Source: JBMOUD01 sp049319665 (GTDB lineage: Bacteria > Pseudomonadota > Gammaproteobacteria > Enterobacterales > Enterobacteriaceae). From it: a stretch of DNA of 64,000 nucleotides. Positions 36,579 through 45,229 of the stretch are shown here, piece by piece. A model generated the notes under the pieces. That model saw nothing but the letters and a program-made list of their open reading frames with translations, was not told where the DNA came from and searched no databases. Made by a program: the position numbers and the translations under genes. Numbering within the stretch: position 1 is the stretch's first letter; each line of letters opens with the position of its first letter. The stretch covers positions 39,401 through 103,400 of the forward strand of contig NZ_JBMOUD010000016.1 in the NCBI RefSeq assembly GCF_049319665.1, in the 5' to 3' direction.

Positions 36579-36595
36579 GGCCAGCGATGCTGGCC
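36579..36595. terminator. Short hairpin after the Gfo/Idh/MocA gene
   Basis: GGCCAGC GAT GCTGGCC is a perfect 7-bp stem with a 3-base loop 14 bp after the stop. It has no T-tract, so it may only be a weak terminator or 3' stabiliser. Confidence 0.4.
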
Positions 36596-36626
36596 GATAT
36601 TCTGTTGATAAGAGAAGGGAGTGGAA

Positions 36627-36789
36627 ATGATCACCATCAAGCTCTCTCGCCGCCGCTGAGCACTGGTATAAAGGCTTCAAGAAAGGCCGTGACGAAGGTT
36701 GCTTTACGCCGTCAAACGGAGAAAGTCTTGAGGATACACAGCGGGCGCAATCATCCATAGAGAAAATAAATGTCACAAACACAATTTGA
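36627..36789 (+). pseudogene. Frameshifted small gene
   Basis: ATG at 36627 has a strong AGGGAG ribosome site but its frame (MITIKLSRRR) stops at TGA 36657. A +1 shift at that point opens EHWYKGFKKGRDEGCF and continues to a stop at 36787-36789, overlapping the next gene. The second part has protein-like composition. Most likely a broken small gene; a programmed +1 shift at CGC TGA is a remote alternative. Family not recognised. Confidence 0.35.
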
Positions 36790-37963
36790 CTGGCAAGGAC
36801 TTGAGGCTGCTGCAGTAGATGGCATGGTGACCGCAGTAAAACGCGTGCATGAACAGCATCCGAATGAGTCTATATATGGCGCGATTTTTCATGCCTTTTA
36901 TGGTGATGGTTCGATTATTTACTGGCCTTGTGTGGCGATTGGTACCGAAGAAAGCCTGGCCCAGGTTGTGACAACCTATCAGCAAAGTGGCTACAGCGAG
37001 ACGCGTGAACAACTCACCAGTGATTTGCGCTGGTCGGCTGCTGACTTGATACATGAATCCGAACCGACGGATACAGAGGATAACTGGGCAGAGTCTTGTT
37101 GTGAGTTTGCGTCTCAAACAGGGAAATTTTCTTATTGGGAAACAACGTACGACCGCTTTACGCACATCTTTCCCCAAGCCGCGAAGCAAGCCTGGGAACA
37201 ATTACGACAAGAAGGCGTGGTTGATGACAATTTTATCGCCATTGCGGTAGATGAAGCAGGTGACTTGATCCCATTAAGCCTGACAAAGGCGCAATTATTT
37301 CAGCATTTCCCGCATTATGCCGCTGCAGAGAAAGAGCGGCAGTATATTTCCTCTCTTCCAATAGAACGACAAGTTGCGGAGTTAGTTGCCAAGTCGGTAA
37401 AGGCTGTGCCTGCAGGGGAACTTTACGACGAATATGATCAGTTGCTGAAAGCTCTTGGCACGCGAGCGGTGCCTGCGCTGGTTGCCGTGGTTAGGCAAGA
37501 AAGCGCCGGTGAACCATGGTGTGCCATCAAGTTGTTGGCAGAGATCAATGAAGCCAGTCCTGAGGTGCTTAGCGCATTGATTGCGACTCTGGATAACTCG
37601 GAGGCAGATGCTTCTACTCGTAGCTGGGCTGCATCGGGACTGGCTCGCCTTGGCCGCATGGATTTAATTGCAGAGCGTATCCACGACCTGCCGATGGATA
37701 TTGCTGCCAGCGGATTAACCGCACCGTATCGCTCGTTTCGTGATCATGGCAAGCATCACCCGCTAGATTATCAGCCTCTGGAACGGGTGTTGAGCAAGTA
37801 TCCTCACATTGAAAGTGCGGTCGCTAAAGAACTCTCTCCTGGCTGCGGATTTTGCACTATCACTCCAGAAGAGGAGAGGGCCGCGCAAGCCGGGTTGAAC
37901 TCGCCATGGTCATTTATTCGTTACCATGCCGAATCTGTTTTGGAAGAGATGCATAATTATTGA
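36770..37963 (+). CDS. DUF4303-like protein with C-terminal HEAT-type repeats
   Basis: 397 residues, cytoplasmic. The first ~190 residues resemble DUF4303 (SIYGAIFHAFYGDGSIIYWP, then F-YWETTYDRFTHIFP), a family often found as immunity-like proteins in polymorphic toxin loci. The rest contains alpha-helical HEAT-like repeats (ALGTRAVPALVAVV, then SWAASGLARLGRMD). The toxin partner is not adjacent; the small broken gene before it and relics after it suggest a decayed locus. The family call is by eye. Confidence 0.6.
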   Translation: MSQTQFDWQGLEAAAVDGMVTAVKRVHEQHPNESIYGAIFHAFYGDGSIIYWPCVAIGTEESLAQVVTTYQQSGYSETREQLTSDLRWSAADLIHESEPTDTEDNWAESCCEFASQTGKFSYWETTYDRFTHIFPQAAKQAWEQLRQEGVVDDNFIAIAVDEAGDLIPLSLTKAQLFQHFPHYAAAEKERQYISSLPIERQVAELVAKSVKAVPAGELYDEYDQLLKALGTRAVPALVAVVRQESAGEPWCAIKLLAEINEASPEVLSALIATLDNSEADASTRSWAASGLARLGRMDLIAERIHDLPMDIAASGLTAPYRSFRDHGKHHPLDYQPLERVLSKYPHIESAVAKELSPGCGFCTITPEEERAAQAGLNSPWSFIRYHAESVLEEMHNY

Positions 37964-37992
37964 TAACTGTCATCTCTCATCACGTTGTCATC

Positions 37993-38022
37993 CGCCTGGT
38001 TTTTACAAACCAGGCGTGTTTT
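37993..38022. terminator. Terminator between the DUF4303-like gene and toxin/immunity relics
   Basis: CGCCTGGTTT (37993-38002) with AAACCAGGCG (38007-38016), perfect, followed by TGTTTTG on the plus strand. Confidence 0.8.
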
Positions 38023-38105
38023 GCAGACATTGCCTTATACGCAGGCCGAATAATTATAGTATTTTCGCGTTCCACTTTTCACTGCTGTAGCGACGTCCTT
38101 TATCG

Positions 38106-38285
38106 CTATCTATTCGCTTTTACCGCTGGCGGTTCTGCTTTTCCGGCTAGCAGCACCGCCAGTTGTGCGTTGTGCGCTTTAAGTGCTTTCAGTGCCTTAA
38201 GTTCACCCATCATGGCCGCTTTTGCTCCCTGCACCTCCGCTGCCTCATCAGCAGGGGCTATTCCTTTGCTCCTTTCGATATCATT
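38106..38285 (-). pseudogene. C-terminal gene relic downstream of the ankyrin lipoprotein
   Basis: On the minus strand, an open frame overlapping the end of the ankyrin gene reads PADEAAEVQGAKAAMMGELK, continues with Ala/Lys/Leu-rich sequence and ends KANR at TAG 38106-38108. The composition and the amphipathic pattern look like a real protein C-terminus rather than random sequence. There is no proper start. I cannot name the family. It may be a leftover of a secreted-effector gene, given its neighbours. Confidence 0.35.
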
Positions 38286-39010
38286 AAGCCTAATATTTTT
38301 TTACACTCATTGTTGTATTCTGAGTTTTCCTTAGTATCTTTTATTTGTTTTTTTACAGCGGTTAATAATGAAAGGTTATTAATGTCAACAGGGTTAGGAT
38401 TGGCGCCTTTATTAATTAACAGCTCCATATGTTCAAAAGAAGAACTAAAAAATGCATTCATGAGTAAAGTTTGTTTTAATGAATCTCTGATATTAACATC
38501 AGCGCCATAATCAAGCATGACTTTCAATGTTTCTGTGTTTTTTGCTTTTACTGTTTCAAATATAATAGGTTCGTTAAATACTTTATCTCTTGCATCTGGT
38601 GATAATCCTCCATCCAGCATCGCTTTTATCCAGACGCCATTATTACCTTTAAGTACAAATTCTGCGGGACTGCTTCCCCCTTTCGACCTTGGCTGTAGTG
38701 GGTCTGCTCCTGCCCTTACCAGATCCGTGATTATCTGCAGTCTTTCAGGGGTAGTGTTATCATCGGAAGCGTTCAGTACTGACCAGAACAGCAAAGTCAT
38801 TTCAGCTTGCGCAGGGCGGTTCAGCTCTTCGCTGCCAACCTTTGCTAGTTTTTGTTTCAGTAGCGGCTCATTACCGTCATAAATAAGCTGCGCAATTTCC
38901 AGCTGGCTACCCTCAAAAAAATCCTGTGGTTTATATTCCATTTTCTTTTCACACCCCTGTAAAAATAGCACAAAAAATAATACGAATACTTTTATTACTA
39001 CACCCTTCAT
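38258..39010 (-). CDS. Ankyrin-repeat lipoprotein (immunity-like)
   Basis: 250 residues. A lipoprotein signal peptide ends LFLQGC, so Cys20 would be lipidated. Ankyrin repeats follow: QIITDLVRAGADPLQPRSKG, then TLKVMLDYGADVNIRDSLKQ, then MELLINKGANPN. Periplasmic ankyrin lipoproteins commonly serve as immunity proteins for type VI lipase effectors (Tli type). An AGGAG site precedes ATG 39010, whose first bases overlap the stop of a degraded upstream frame (ATGA). AT-richer than neighbours, suggesting transfer. Confidence 0.78.
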   Translation of the reverse strand: MKGVVIKVFVLFFVLFLQGCEKKMEYKPQDFFEGSQLEIAQLIYDGNEPLLKQKLAKVGSEELNRPAQAEMTLLFWSVLNASDDNTTPERLQIITDLVRAGADPLQPRSKGGSSPAEFVLKGNNGVWIKAMLDGGLSPDARDKVFNEPIIFETVKAKNTETLKVMLDYGADVNIRDSLKQTLLMNAFFSSSFEHMELLINKGANPNPVDINNLSLLTAVKKQIKDTKENSEYNNECKKILGLMISKGAKE

Positions 39011-39190
39011 ATCCGGCTCCTGATGACGGTAATGTTATTATCTTTCTGTTCTTCAACACCCCATCTTCGTTGCTGATATCTTTCCATCTCCTCGGGACTC
39101 CGAGCGTGTCTTTAAGCGGATTGGTGATCTTGTCAATATTTTCAGAAAGATTCGCCTTTTCCACGGTAATACCCAAAACATAAGGGACAG
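39007..39190 (-). pseudogene. Degraded C-terminus of the gene upstream of the ankyrin lipoprotein
   Basis: Minus strand. One frame reads AVPYVLGITVEKANLSENID and on to NPLKDTL. The next frame continues SPEEMERYQQRRWGVEEQ and ends at a TGA overlapping the ankyrin start codon. Joining them requires one frameshift near 39095. The 4-bp overlap shows the two were once an operon. Because ankyrin lipoproteins usually follow their effector, this is probably an effector remnant; identity not proven. Confidence 0.5.
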
Positions 39191-39525
39191 CTCTGTCCTG
39201 TGATTAGGGAGTAGGGCACTGAAGCCCCGCCGTACATTATTGTACACTAAGTGCATTTTTCAAGCAGATCACGCGGTAAAGAAAACAAGGGCCTTATTTA
39301 CTATTTCCGTTGATCCCAGTAGCTATACGGTTTCCTCATTCTTATCCACAGATAAGCATTGCTTATGCCTTTTTGTTGGTAGCGTCGTAATTTGCCTTAT
39401 GCAATCTTTTAGCTAACAGGAACTGGCGATCGCTAAGTTCCCATAGTTAATAAGAAAAACCATTATTTCGTAGTTAATTGGCATATTGGGCTAACCCTTT
39501 TTAGGCGATGGCATAAGGAAAAACG
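39191..39525. other. Intergenic region with short palindromes
   Basis: No gene seen. GTACATTATTGTAC (39231-39245 region) and ATAAGCATTGCTTAT (about 39352-39366) are small palindromes that could be operators for the transporter operon starting at 39526. Neither matches a regulator I can name. Confidence 0.35.
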
Positions 39526-40389
39526 ATGACACACTCAACATCACGCAATATCACGTTCTTAGGTAAAAATTCCCTTTCACGTAAAAGAACGTTTTCTGCA
39601 TTAGCATTGCTGGTTCTTGGCGGCGTAACGGCTATTTCTGCGCATGCCGATCAATTGGCCGATATCAAAAAAGCCGGTGTGGTGAAGGTTGCGACCTTTG
39701 ACTCCAATCCGCCATTTGGCTCGGTAGATGCTAAAACACACGAGATTGTGGGTTATGACGTGGATTTTGCTAAAGCGCTGGCGAAAACGCTGGGCGTGAA
39801 GTTGCAACTGGTGCCAACTAATCCGGCCAACCGTATTCCGCTACTGCAATCGGGCAAAGCTGACCTGATCGTGGCTGATATTACTATCACGCCAGAGCGC
39901 GCCAAAGTGGTCGATTTCTCTGTGCCTTATTTTGTTACCGGGCAGCAATTCCTGGTGCCAGTTGGTTCGCCGGATAAATTGGATGATTACGCCACGGCGC
40001 GCATCGGTGCGGTAAAAGGCACCACCGGTGAGCAAGAGCTGCACAACCGTTTCCCGAAATCTCGCGTGTTATCTTACGACGATATTCCTTTAGCGCTGTC
40101 GGCGCTGCGTAACGGTAACGTACAGGCGATCACCCAAGACAGCACCATTTTGGCGGGCTTGCTTGATGGCGCGCCGGATAAAGCGAAGTACAAAGTGTTG
40201 CCTGAATTGCTGAGTAAAGAAGAGATCGGCGTCGGCGTGAAGAAAGGCGAAGCGAGTCTGTTGAAAGTGGTCAATGATGAACTGCTGGAACTGGAGAAAA
40301 ACGGTCAGGCGGTAAGTATTTATGATGCATGGTTTGGTCCACAAACTAAATCACCACAGCCAAGACTGTTCAAAATCGAAGCAAAATAA
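39526..40389 (+). CDS. Amino-acid ABC transporter 2, substrate-binding protein
   Basis: 287 residues. An unusually long N-terminal region (about 20 polar residues) precedes the hydrophobic signal core TFSALALLVLGGVTAISAHA. Mature SBP_bac_3 domain: VGYDVDFAKALAKTLG, ADLIVADITITPERAKVVDFS, AVKGTTGEQEL. Family ligands include glutamate, aspartate and cystine. First gene of a four-gene operon with one ATPase and two permeases. Confidence 0.87.
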   Translation: MTHSTSRNITFLGKNSLSRKRTFSALALLVLGGVTAISAHADQLADIKKAGVVKVATFDSNPPFGSVDAKTHEIVGYDVDFAKALAKTLGVKLQLVPTNPANRIPLLQSGKADLIVADITITPERAKVVDFSVPYFVTGQQFLVPVGSPDKLDDYATARIGAVKGTTGEQELHNRFPKSRVLSYDDIPLALSALRNGNVQAITQDSTILAGLLDGAPDKAKYKVLPELLSKEEIGVGVKKGEASLLKVVNDELLELEKNGQAVSIYDAWFGPQTKSPQPRLFKIEAK

Positions 40390-40410
40390 GCCGCTGCCGG
40401 ATACTACATT

Positions 40411-41241
40411 ATGTCGCAACAATCCTCTTCAACCGCAGCGGTGTCTGCGGTTTTTTCGCATTCATCTGACCCTAAAAAATTGGCCGTTGAATTCCGCCAG
40501 GTCAGCAAATCTTTTGGTCAACATCAGGTGATTAAACAGGTCGATCTCCAGGTGGCGAGCGGCGAAGTCGTGGCCGTGTGTGGCCCGTCAGGATCAGGGA
40601 AATCAACACTTATTCGACTGATTAACCAGTTAGAAACCCTCAGCTCGGGTGAGATTTTGATTGAAGGTAGCGCCACTTCGGGCTTAACGGGCGCTGCGCT
40701 GCGCCAGCTGCGTACCCATATCGGTTTTGTATTTCAGCAATTTAATCTCTATGCCCATTTGACCGCACAGGATAACGTCAGCCTGGCGTTAATTAAGGTA
40801 CATGGCTGGAGGAAAAGCGACGCCCGACAAAAAGCCTTGGCGCTGCTGACCCGCGTTGGGTTGGCTGATAAAGCGCAGCACTATCCCGACCAGCTCTCCG
40901 GTGGCCAGCAACAGCGAGTGGCGATTGCCCGGGCATTGGTGACCGATCCGCAGATTATTTTGTTTGATGAGCCAACCTCAGCGCTGGACCCGGAAATGAT
41001 CGGCGAAGTGCTGCTGGTGATGCAGGAGCTGGCAACCAGCGGCATCACTATGATTGTGGTCACCCATGAGATGAGCTTTGCCCGCGAAATTGCCGACAGG
41101 GTGATCTTTATGGATGGCGGCCAGATTTTGGAACAGGCGGAACCTGAGCAGTTCTTTACCAACCCGTCACACCCGCGTGCGCAGCGTTTTCTACAAAAAG
41201 TATTATTCCCGTTGCATCCGGAAAAAGAGGGCGCGCGATGA
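40411..41241 (+). CDS. Amino-acid ABC transporter 2, ATPase
   Basis: 276 residues with a ~25-residue N-terminal extension before the nucleotide-binding fold. Walker A GPSGSGKST, signature LSGGQQQRV, Walker B IILFDEPTSALDPE. GlnQ/GltL class. The stop overlaps the first permease start (ATGA). Confidence 0.9.
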   Translation: MSQQSSSTAAVSAVFSHSSDPKKLAVEFRQVSKSFGQHQVIKQVDLQVASGEVVAVCGPSGSGKSTLIRLINQLETLSSGEILIEGSATSGLTGAALRQLRTHIGFVFQQFNLYAHLTAQDNVSLALIKVHGWRKSDARQKALALLTRVGLADKAQHYPDQLSGGQQQRVAIARALVTDPQIILFDEPTSALDPEMIGEVLLVMQELATSGITMIVVTHEMSFAREIADRVIFMDGGQILEQAEPEQFFTNPSHPRAQRFLQKVLFPLHPEKEGAR

Positions 41242-42023
41242 CCTGGCATCCCGACTGGGCAGGTGTGTTGACCGGGCAGCCGCTGCAATGGATTATCACC
41301 GGTTTTTTGACCACGCTGTACGTCAGTATTATCGCTAGCCTGTTTGCTACGTTGCTGGTGGTGGTACTGCTGGCGCTGCGCTTAAGTGCTTCGCGTATTG
41401 GGCACGGCGCAGTGGCAGCGTTTGTCTCCGTCTTTCGTAATACGCCGCTGCTGGTACAACTGCTGTTTTGGTACTTCGCCGCTTATGGTGCGCTGCCGCA
41501 GAGCTGGCGGTTTTATATCGGCGACGATCATCCGTGGGCAACATTACCCGGCAATGTCTCTTGGCTGACGCCAGAGTTTCTTTGCGCCACCTGGGGATTA
41601 GCGCTATTCACCGCCGCTTTTTTGGTTGAAGAAGTGCAGGCGGGTTTGAACTCTGTGCCGAAAGGCCAGCGTGAAGCCGCGATTTCTCAAGGTTTCAGCC
41701 GTTGGACACTGCTGCGTTCTATTCTATTACCGCAAGCGTTAACCAACGCGTGGCAGCCGATTACCGGGCAGTATCTCAATCTGATGAAACTCTCATCGCT
41801 GGCTACTGGCATTGGTTTTTCCGAGCTGACGTATCAGGTAAGCCGAATTGAGAGTTACAACGCTCATGCCTTTGAAGGCTTTGCTGTAGGGACGTTGTTG
41901 TATTTGTTGCTTGGTTTAGTCTTGGGGGGATTGATGAGCCTATTGGGGCCAAAACGTCCACAACGCCGTTTGGCGGCAACGGCGCAACCAGACAGCAAAG
42001 AGGACGCAAAAGATGGAATTTGA
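41238..42023 (+). CDS. Amino-acid ABC transporter 2, permease 1
   Basis: 261 residues, HisM/GltJ-type. Several membrane helices and the EAA loop QREAAISQGFSRWTLLRSIL (about 148-167). It carries an insertion between the first helices (about residues 80-110: LPQSWRFYIGDDHPW). Overlaps permease 2 by 11 bp. Two different permeases indicate a GltJ/GltK-like heterodimer. Confidence 0.87.
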   Translation: MTWHPDWAGVLTGQPLQWIITGFLTTLYVSIIASLFATLLVVVLLALRLSASRIGHGAVAAFVSVFRNTPLLVQLLFWYFAAYGALPQSWRFYIGDDHPWATLPGNVSWLTPEFLCATWGLALFTAAFLVEEVQAGLNSVPKGQREAAISQGFSRWTLLRSILLPQALTNAWQPITGQYLNLMKLSSLATGIGFSELTYQVSRIESYNAHAFEGFAVGTLLYLLLGLVLGGLMSLLGPKRPQRRLAATAQPDSKEDAKDGI

Positions 42024-42699
42024 TTATTCGGTTTTGCGCGATAATTTCACCTACATGTTGTGGGGAAGGCTAGCCGATGGTGAACCTGGCGGGGTGCTAT
42101 TAACGTTAATTATGGCGCTATCAGCCGGGGCGATTGCCTTAGTGCTGGGCGTGGTACTGGCGGCTATTGCCTGGCGTTTTGGGGGCTGGACGCGACGTAT
42201 TCTGTTCTTATGGGCGGCTTTTATCCGCGGTATCCCGCTGATCTTTGTTATTTTCTGGCTTTATTTCCTGCTGCCGGTAGTTTTCGGCACGTCTATCCCT
42301 GGGCCGTTAACTGTGATCCTGGCATTGGCGTGGTTTACCTCTGCGGCGGTGATGCACTCCACGTTAGCTGGCTTGCAATCACTCCCCGCCGGGCAAACCG
42401 AAGCGGGCATCGCATCTGGATTTAGCCAGCTAAACGTCCTGCGGTTAATCTTACTGCCGCAGGCGTGGCCGAATTTATTGCCATCATATCTGGGCTTATT
42501 GATCGCATTGCTCAAAGACACCTCGCTGGCCTTTATCGTCAACGTGCCAGAGTTAACCACCGTCGCCGGGCAGGTGAATAATCGGGTGCAAATCTACCCC
42601 GCAGAAATATTTCTGTTTGTGGGGTTCGTTTATTATTTGTTATGCGCTGGCCTGGCTTATGTGGCTAACAAAAGTCTGAGGAGAAGGGCACATATATAG
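42013..42699 (+). CDS. Amino-acid ABC transporter 2, permease 2
   Basis: 228 residues, GltK-like. EAA loop TEAGIASGFSQLNVLRLILL (about 129-148) and PELTTVAGQVNNR near the C-terminus, typical of glutamate/aspartate-type permeases. Last gene of the operon. Repeat C begins about 15 bp after its stop. Confidence 0.87.
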   Translation: MEFDYSVLRDNFTYMLWGRLADGEPGGVLLTLIMALSAGAIALVLGVVLAAIAWRFGGWTRRILFLWAAFIRGIPLIFVIFWLYFLLPVVFGTSIPGPLTVILALAWFTSAAVMHSTLAGLQSLPAGQTEAGIASGFSQLNVLRLILLPQAWPNLLPSYLGLLIALLKDTSLAFIVNVPELTTVAGQVNNRVQIYPAEIFLFVGFVYYLLCAGLAYVANKSLRRRAHI

Positions 42700-42712
42700 C
42701 ACTTGTGCAGGT

Positions 42713-43113
42713 TCGTTCGCTTGGCCGATAAGATGCGCTATTGAAGGTCAACTGCAAAGGCAGTTTATCTTTTGAATTAAAAAGCTTGGTGGCGCACTCA
42801 AAATTTCACTGGCGAGTGGTGGAGAGACGGCGAAGCAGACTCGAAGGAAGGCATGGCGTAGTCATGAAATTTGCGCTTGTCGCTGTGATAGCTGGAACAT
42901 GGCCACCGCTGGATCAGATGTTAATGTATTGAAAGGGATGGAGATTCCGAAGAGGAAAGCCCATTTTCCTCTTTGGTCGGTTCGGTCAATATCGCTACAT
43001 TGAACTCTGCTTTTGAAGAACCGAAATATTCACCGTTCCGGTTTTACAAAACCGCTCCAAGCACGGTTATTGCCACCATTTACGGTTTAAAAATCGCGAT
43101 AAGGCCCGATCCT
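42713..43113. repeat. Composite repeat C
   Basis: Non-coding. It holds GGCCGATAAGATGCGCTATT (as near 23153 and 45232), a GCGC-ended unit (42792-42876, plus), structured unit 8 (42932-43023, minus) and an end with ATAAGGCCCGAT shared with repeat D. Confidence 0.7.
42932..43023 (-). repeat. Structured repeat unit 8
   Basis: Minus orientation. P1: CGGTTC (42978-42983) with GAACCG (43018-43023). P2: 42948-42958 with 42965-42975, eleven pairs including one G-T. Loop ATGGGC; the downstream strand CCC can pair with GGG. Confidence 0.62.
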
Positions 43114-43169
43114 GGCCTTAAAAAATCCCCCCTAATCCCCTATTCAGGCTTACAAATATAGGAATTCAA

Positions 43170-43574
43170 ATGACCGAGATAATTAAAAGTGGAACACAGG
43201 CATCTTATGCAGGGCCAACGGACTGGTTTACCGGAACCGTGAGTATTGAGCCGCTTTTTCCGGCGAGTGAGCCTGCCAGAGCGAGCGCGATTAGCGTGAC
43301 GTTTGAGCCAGGAGCGCGTACTGCTTGGCATACACACCCGCTAGGACAGCGGTTGATCGTGACTGCGGGGCTGGGTTATGTACAGACCTGGGGAGAGGCA
43401 GCGCGTGAGATTCGTGCGGGGGATGTCGTGATTATTCCTGCGCACGAGAAGCATTGGCACGGAGCCAGTGCGACAACCGCGTTAACCCACATTGCGATTC
43501 AGGAAGCGTTAGAAGGCGTGGCAGTAGACTGGCTAGAATCCGTCTCCGCCGAACAATATGGGAATGTGGCGTAA
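43170..43574 (+). CDS. Small cupin protein (hydroxynitrile-lyase-like cupin)
   Basis: 134 residues, single cupin barrel. Metal-binding motif 1 WHTHPLGQR (about 53-61, two His and a Gln) and motif 2 with IIPAHEKHWHGA (about 90-101). It resembles the compact (R)-mandelonitrile-lyase-like/quercetinase-like cupins that bind Mn or Fe. Monocistronic between repeat C and a terminator. Activity not assignable. Confidence 0.8.
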   Translation: MTEIIKSGTQASYAGPTDWFTGTVSIEPLFPASEPARASAISVTFEPGARTAWHTHPLGQRLIVTAGLGYVQTWGEAAREIRAGDVVIIPAHEKHWHGASATTALTHIAIQEALEGVAVDWLESVSAEQYGNVA

Positions 43575-43583
43575 AAGGAATTG

Positions 43584-43610
43584 TGGGGCGAGAAACCTGT
43601 TCGCCCCATT
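43584..43610 (+). terminator. Terminator hairpin after the cupin gene
   Basis: TGGGGCGA (43584-43591) with TCGCCCCA (43601-43608) and a 9-base loop, ten bases after the stop. Short T-tract. The remainder up to 43901 is AT-rich with no gene seen. Confidence 0.7.
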
Positions 43611-43901
43611 GATGTGAGTATTCAGAGTTTTTTGGACAAGTTAAAATAAGCAGTAATTGATAGAAAATAAATTCTACCTAATACAGTTGCTCTTAAGAGG
43701 CCTGAGGTGAGTGCATAGTGCTAAAGAGAGTATGAAAAAAGATAGTTCTTATTTAATAATACATTTGCTGAAATCAATTCTTAAGGATGAAAATTAATTC
43801 TGATAGTTCACAGTACTTCACATCGTTACTAGATGATGATATACATTACCACGTTATTTTAGAGGTTGTTTATAGGGATTTATATTAAAAAGGATAGCGT
43901 T

Positions 43902-44741
43902 ATGTGTGATTTTAATTTTCCACTGACAGTATTTACCACTTCTAATCTCTTTGAGGATTATTCTGCCCCTGACATGAAGTACGGCGATCTATCGGAATGT
44001 CAGTTGAAAAATCAATATGGATTGTTTGATATTTCAGATACAGTAAATCCCTTTGAAATGACTCGCCGGACACCTTTTGACTCTCCTAGGTCAATGTTTG
44101 CTAATGTTTATGGCGAAACTGTTGGAAAGAAACTATCAGTCCGTGAGTGTTCTAATCTTTTATTCGATGAGATGCGTAATAATTCTTTTGTTTACTCAAT
44201 GGTTGGTCCCTATAGTCATATAATAAAAGAAATGATTAACAATTTGCAGAGTAATCATGCAAATCCGTATAGGAATTTCGCACTCAATATCGCTTTGAGA
44301 AAAAATATTCTTAAAACTGATAATCGCCAAGGCACTCTTGGTGTTATTAAAAATGTTATAAATAAATATCTTGATCGAGAGAAGTTCACTTTTCCGAAAA
44401 GTATAAAGAGTGAGTTTTATAATGAAATTTCAAAAACAAGATTACCTAAGTATATTGATGTAAGTGATAACTTCAATGGTCTTGGTATATCGGTACATGA
44501 TATAACTGCGACAAAAATAATTATAAAGGGTATAAAAGCAGTCTCTAATGGATGGAGTGCGGATATTCATTATGTATGTCAGGATCATTTTGGTCTTGAT
44601 GACTCGGATATACTGAAAATGAAATTCAAGCAACATAAATTTTTTAGAATTTGGTTTGTACTTCAGAGATACAAAGAGTTTGGTTTTAAACCATTCATGA
44701 CAAATATGGAATCAACCGTTACGATTGGGGATGATTTTTAA
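43902..44741 (+). CDS. DUF3289-family protein (candidate secreted toxin)
   Basis: 279 residues from ATG 43902 (AAGGA site); an upstream TTG would add 12 unlikely residues. The C-terminal ~110 residues show the DUF3289 hallmarks: SVHDITATKI, HYVCQDHFGLDD and FRIWFVLQRYKEFGFKPFMT. The N-terminal half includes ANVYGETVG and an Asn/Tyr-rich helical stretch. DUF3289 proteins are widespread in Yersinia and related genera next to DUF943 genes and are suspected effectors. No signal peptide. Strongly AT-rich. It overlaps the DUF943 gene by one base (TAATG). Confidence 0.75.
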   Translation: MCDFNFPLTVFTTSNLFEDYSAPDMKYGDLSECQLKNQYGLFDISDTVNPFEMTRRTPFDSPRSMFANVYGETVGKKLSVRECSNLLFDEMRNNSFVYSMVGPYSHIIKEMINNLQSNHANPYRNFALNIALRKNILKTDNRQGTLGVIKNVINKYLDREKFTFPKSIKSEFYNEISKTRLPKYIDVSDNFNGLGISVHDITATKIIIKGIKAVSNGWSADIHYVCQDHFGLDDSDILKMKFKQHKFFRIWFVLQRYKEFGFKPFMTNMESTVTIGDDF

Positions 44742-45190
44742 TGAAGAAAATAATAGCCATTCTGATAGTTACATTATTAATTTTATTAGGAGGCTGGTTA
44801 TACCTCAATAATCGCACTGTAAATATTATCGATGCACATTACGATAAATATAGTGCCAGTATCATAGTTGATCATCTGCCATTAACGGAGCAGAAAAAAA
44901 TAGCGTGGTGGGTAAGCAATCAAGAGAGTATAAGGCAGAAGTATAGTATACCAGCTAAATCAGATGAAGGAACATTGAAGGTTTACATATGGGCGTTTGG
45001 TGACGGTTATATGCCACGTGAGAAATATGATCGTCTTTGTTTTGATGATATGAAAAAAACGAAGAACTGCATCGAGAAAAATCAGCTTATGAATATTGAT
45101 ATTAGTCGAGAAGGCAATGTCATTTATAGCTTTGAGAACGATGCCTATATACGGAAAGAAAATGGTGAGTTGTTAAAGTTAGCAAACTAA
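44741..45190 (+). CDS. DUF943-family membrane protein (candidate immunity protein)
   Basis: 149 residues. One N-terminal membrane segment (IIAILIVTLLILLGGWLYL) anchors a periplasmic domain with HLPLTEQKKIAWW, IPAKSDEG-LKVYIWAFGDGY and two Cys. These are DUF943 features. It is translationally coupled to the DUF3289 gene, so a toxin-immunity relation is plausible but unproven. Confidence 0.78.
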   Translation: MKKIIAILIVTLLILLGGWLYLNNRTVNIIDAHYDKYSASIIVDHLPLTEQKKIAWWVSNQESIRQKYSIPAKSDEGTLKVYIWAFGDGYMPREKYDRLCFDDMKKTKNCIEKNQLMNIDISREGNVIYSFENDAYIRKENGELLKLAN

Positions 45191-45229
45191 TTCTCCAAAG
45201 GCTTCAGATTGAGCCTGTTTATAAAGCTT

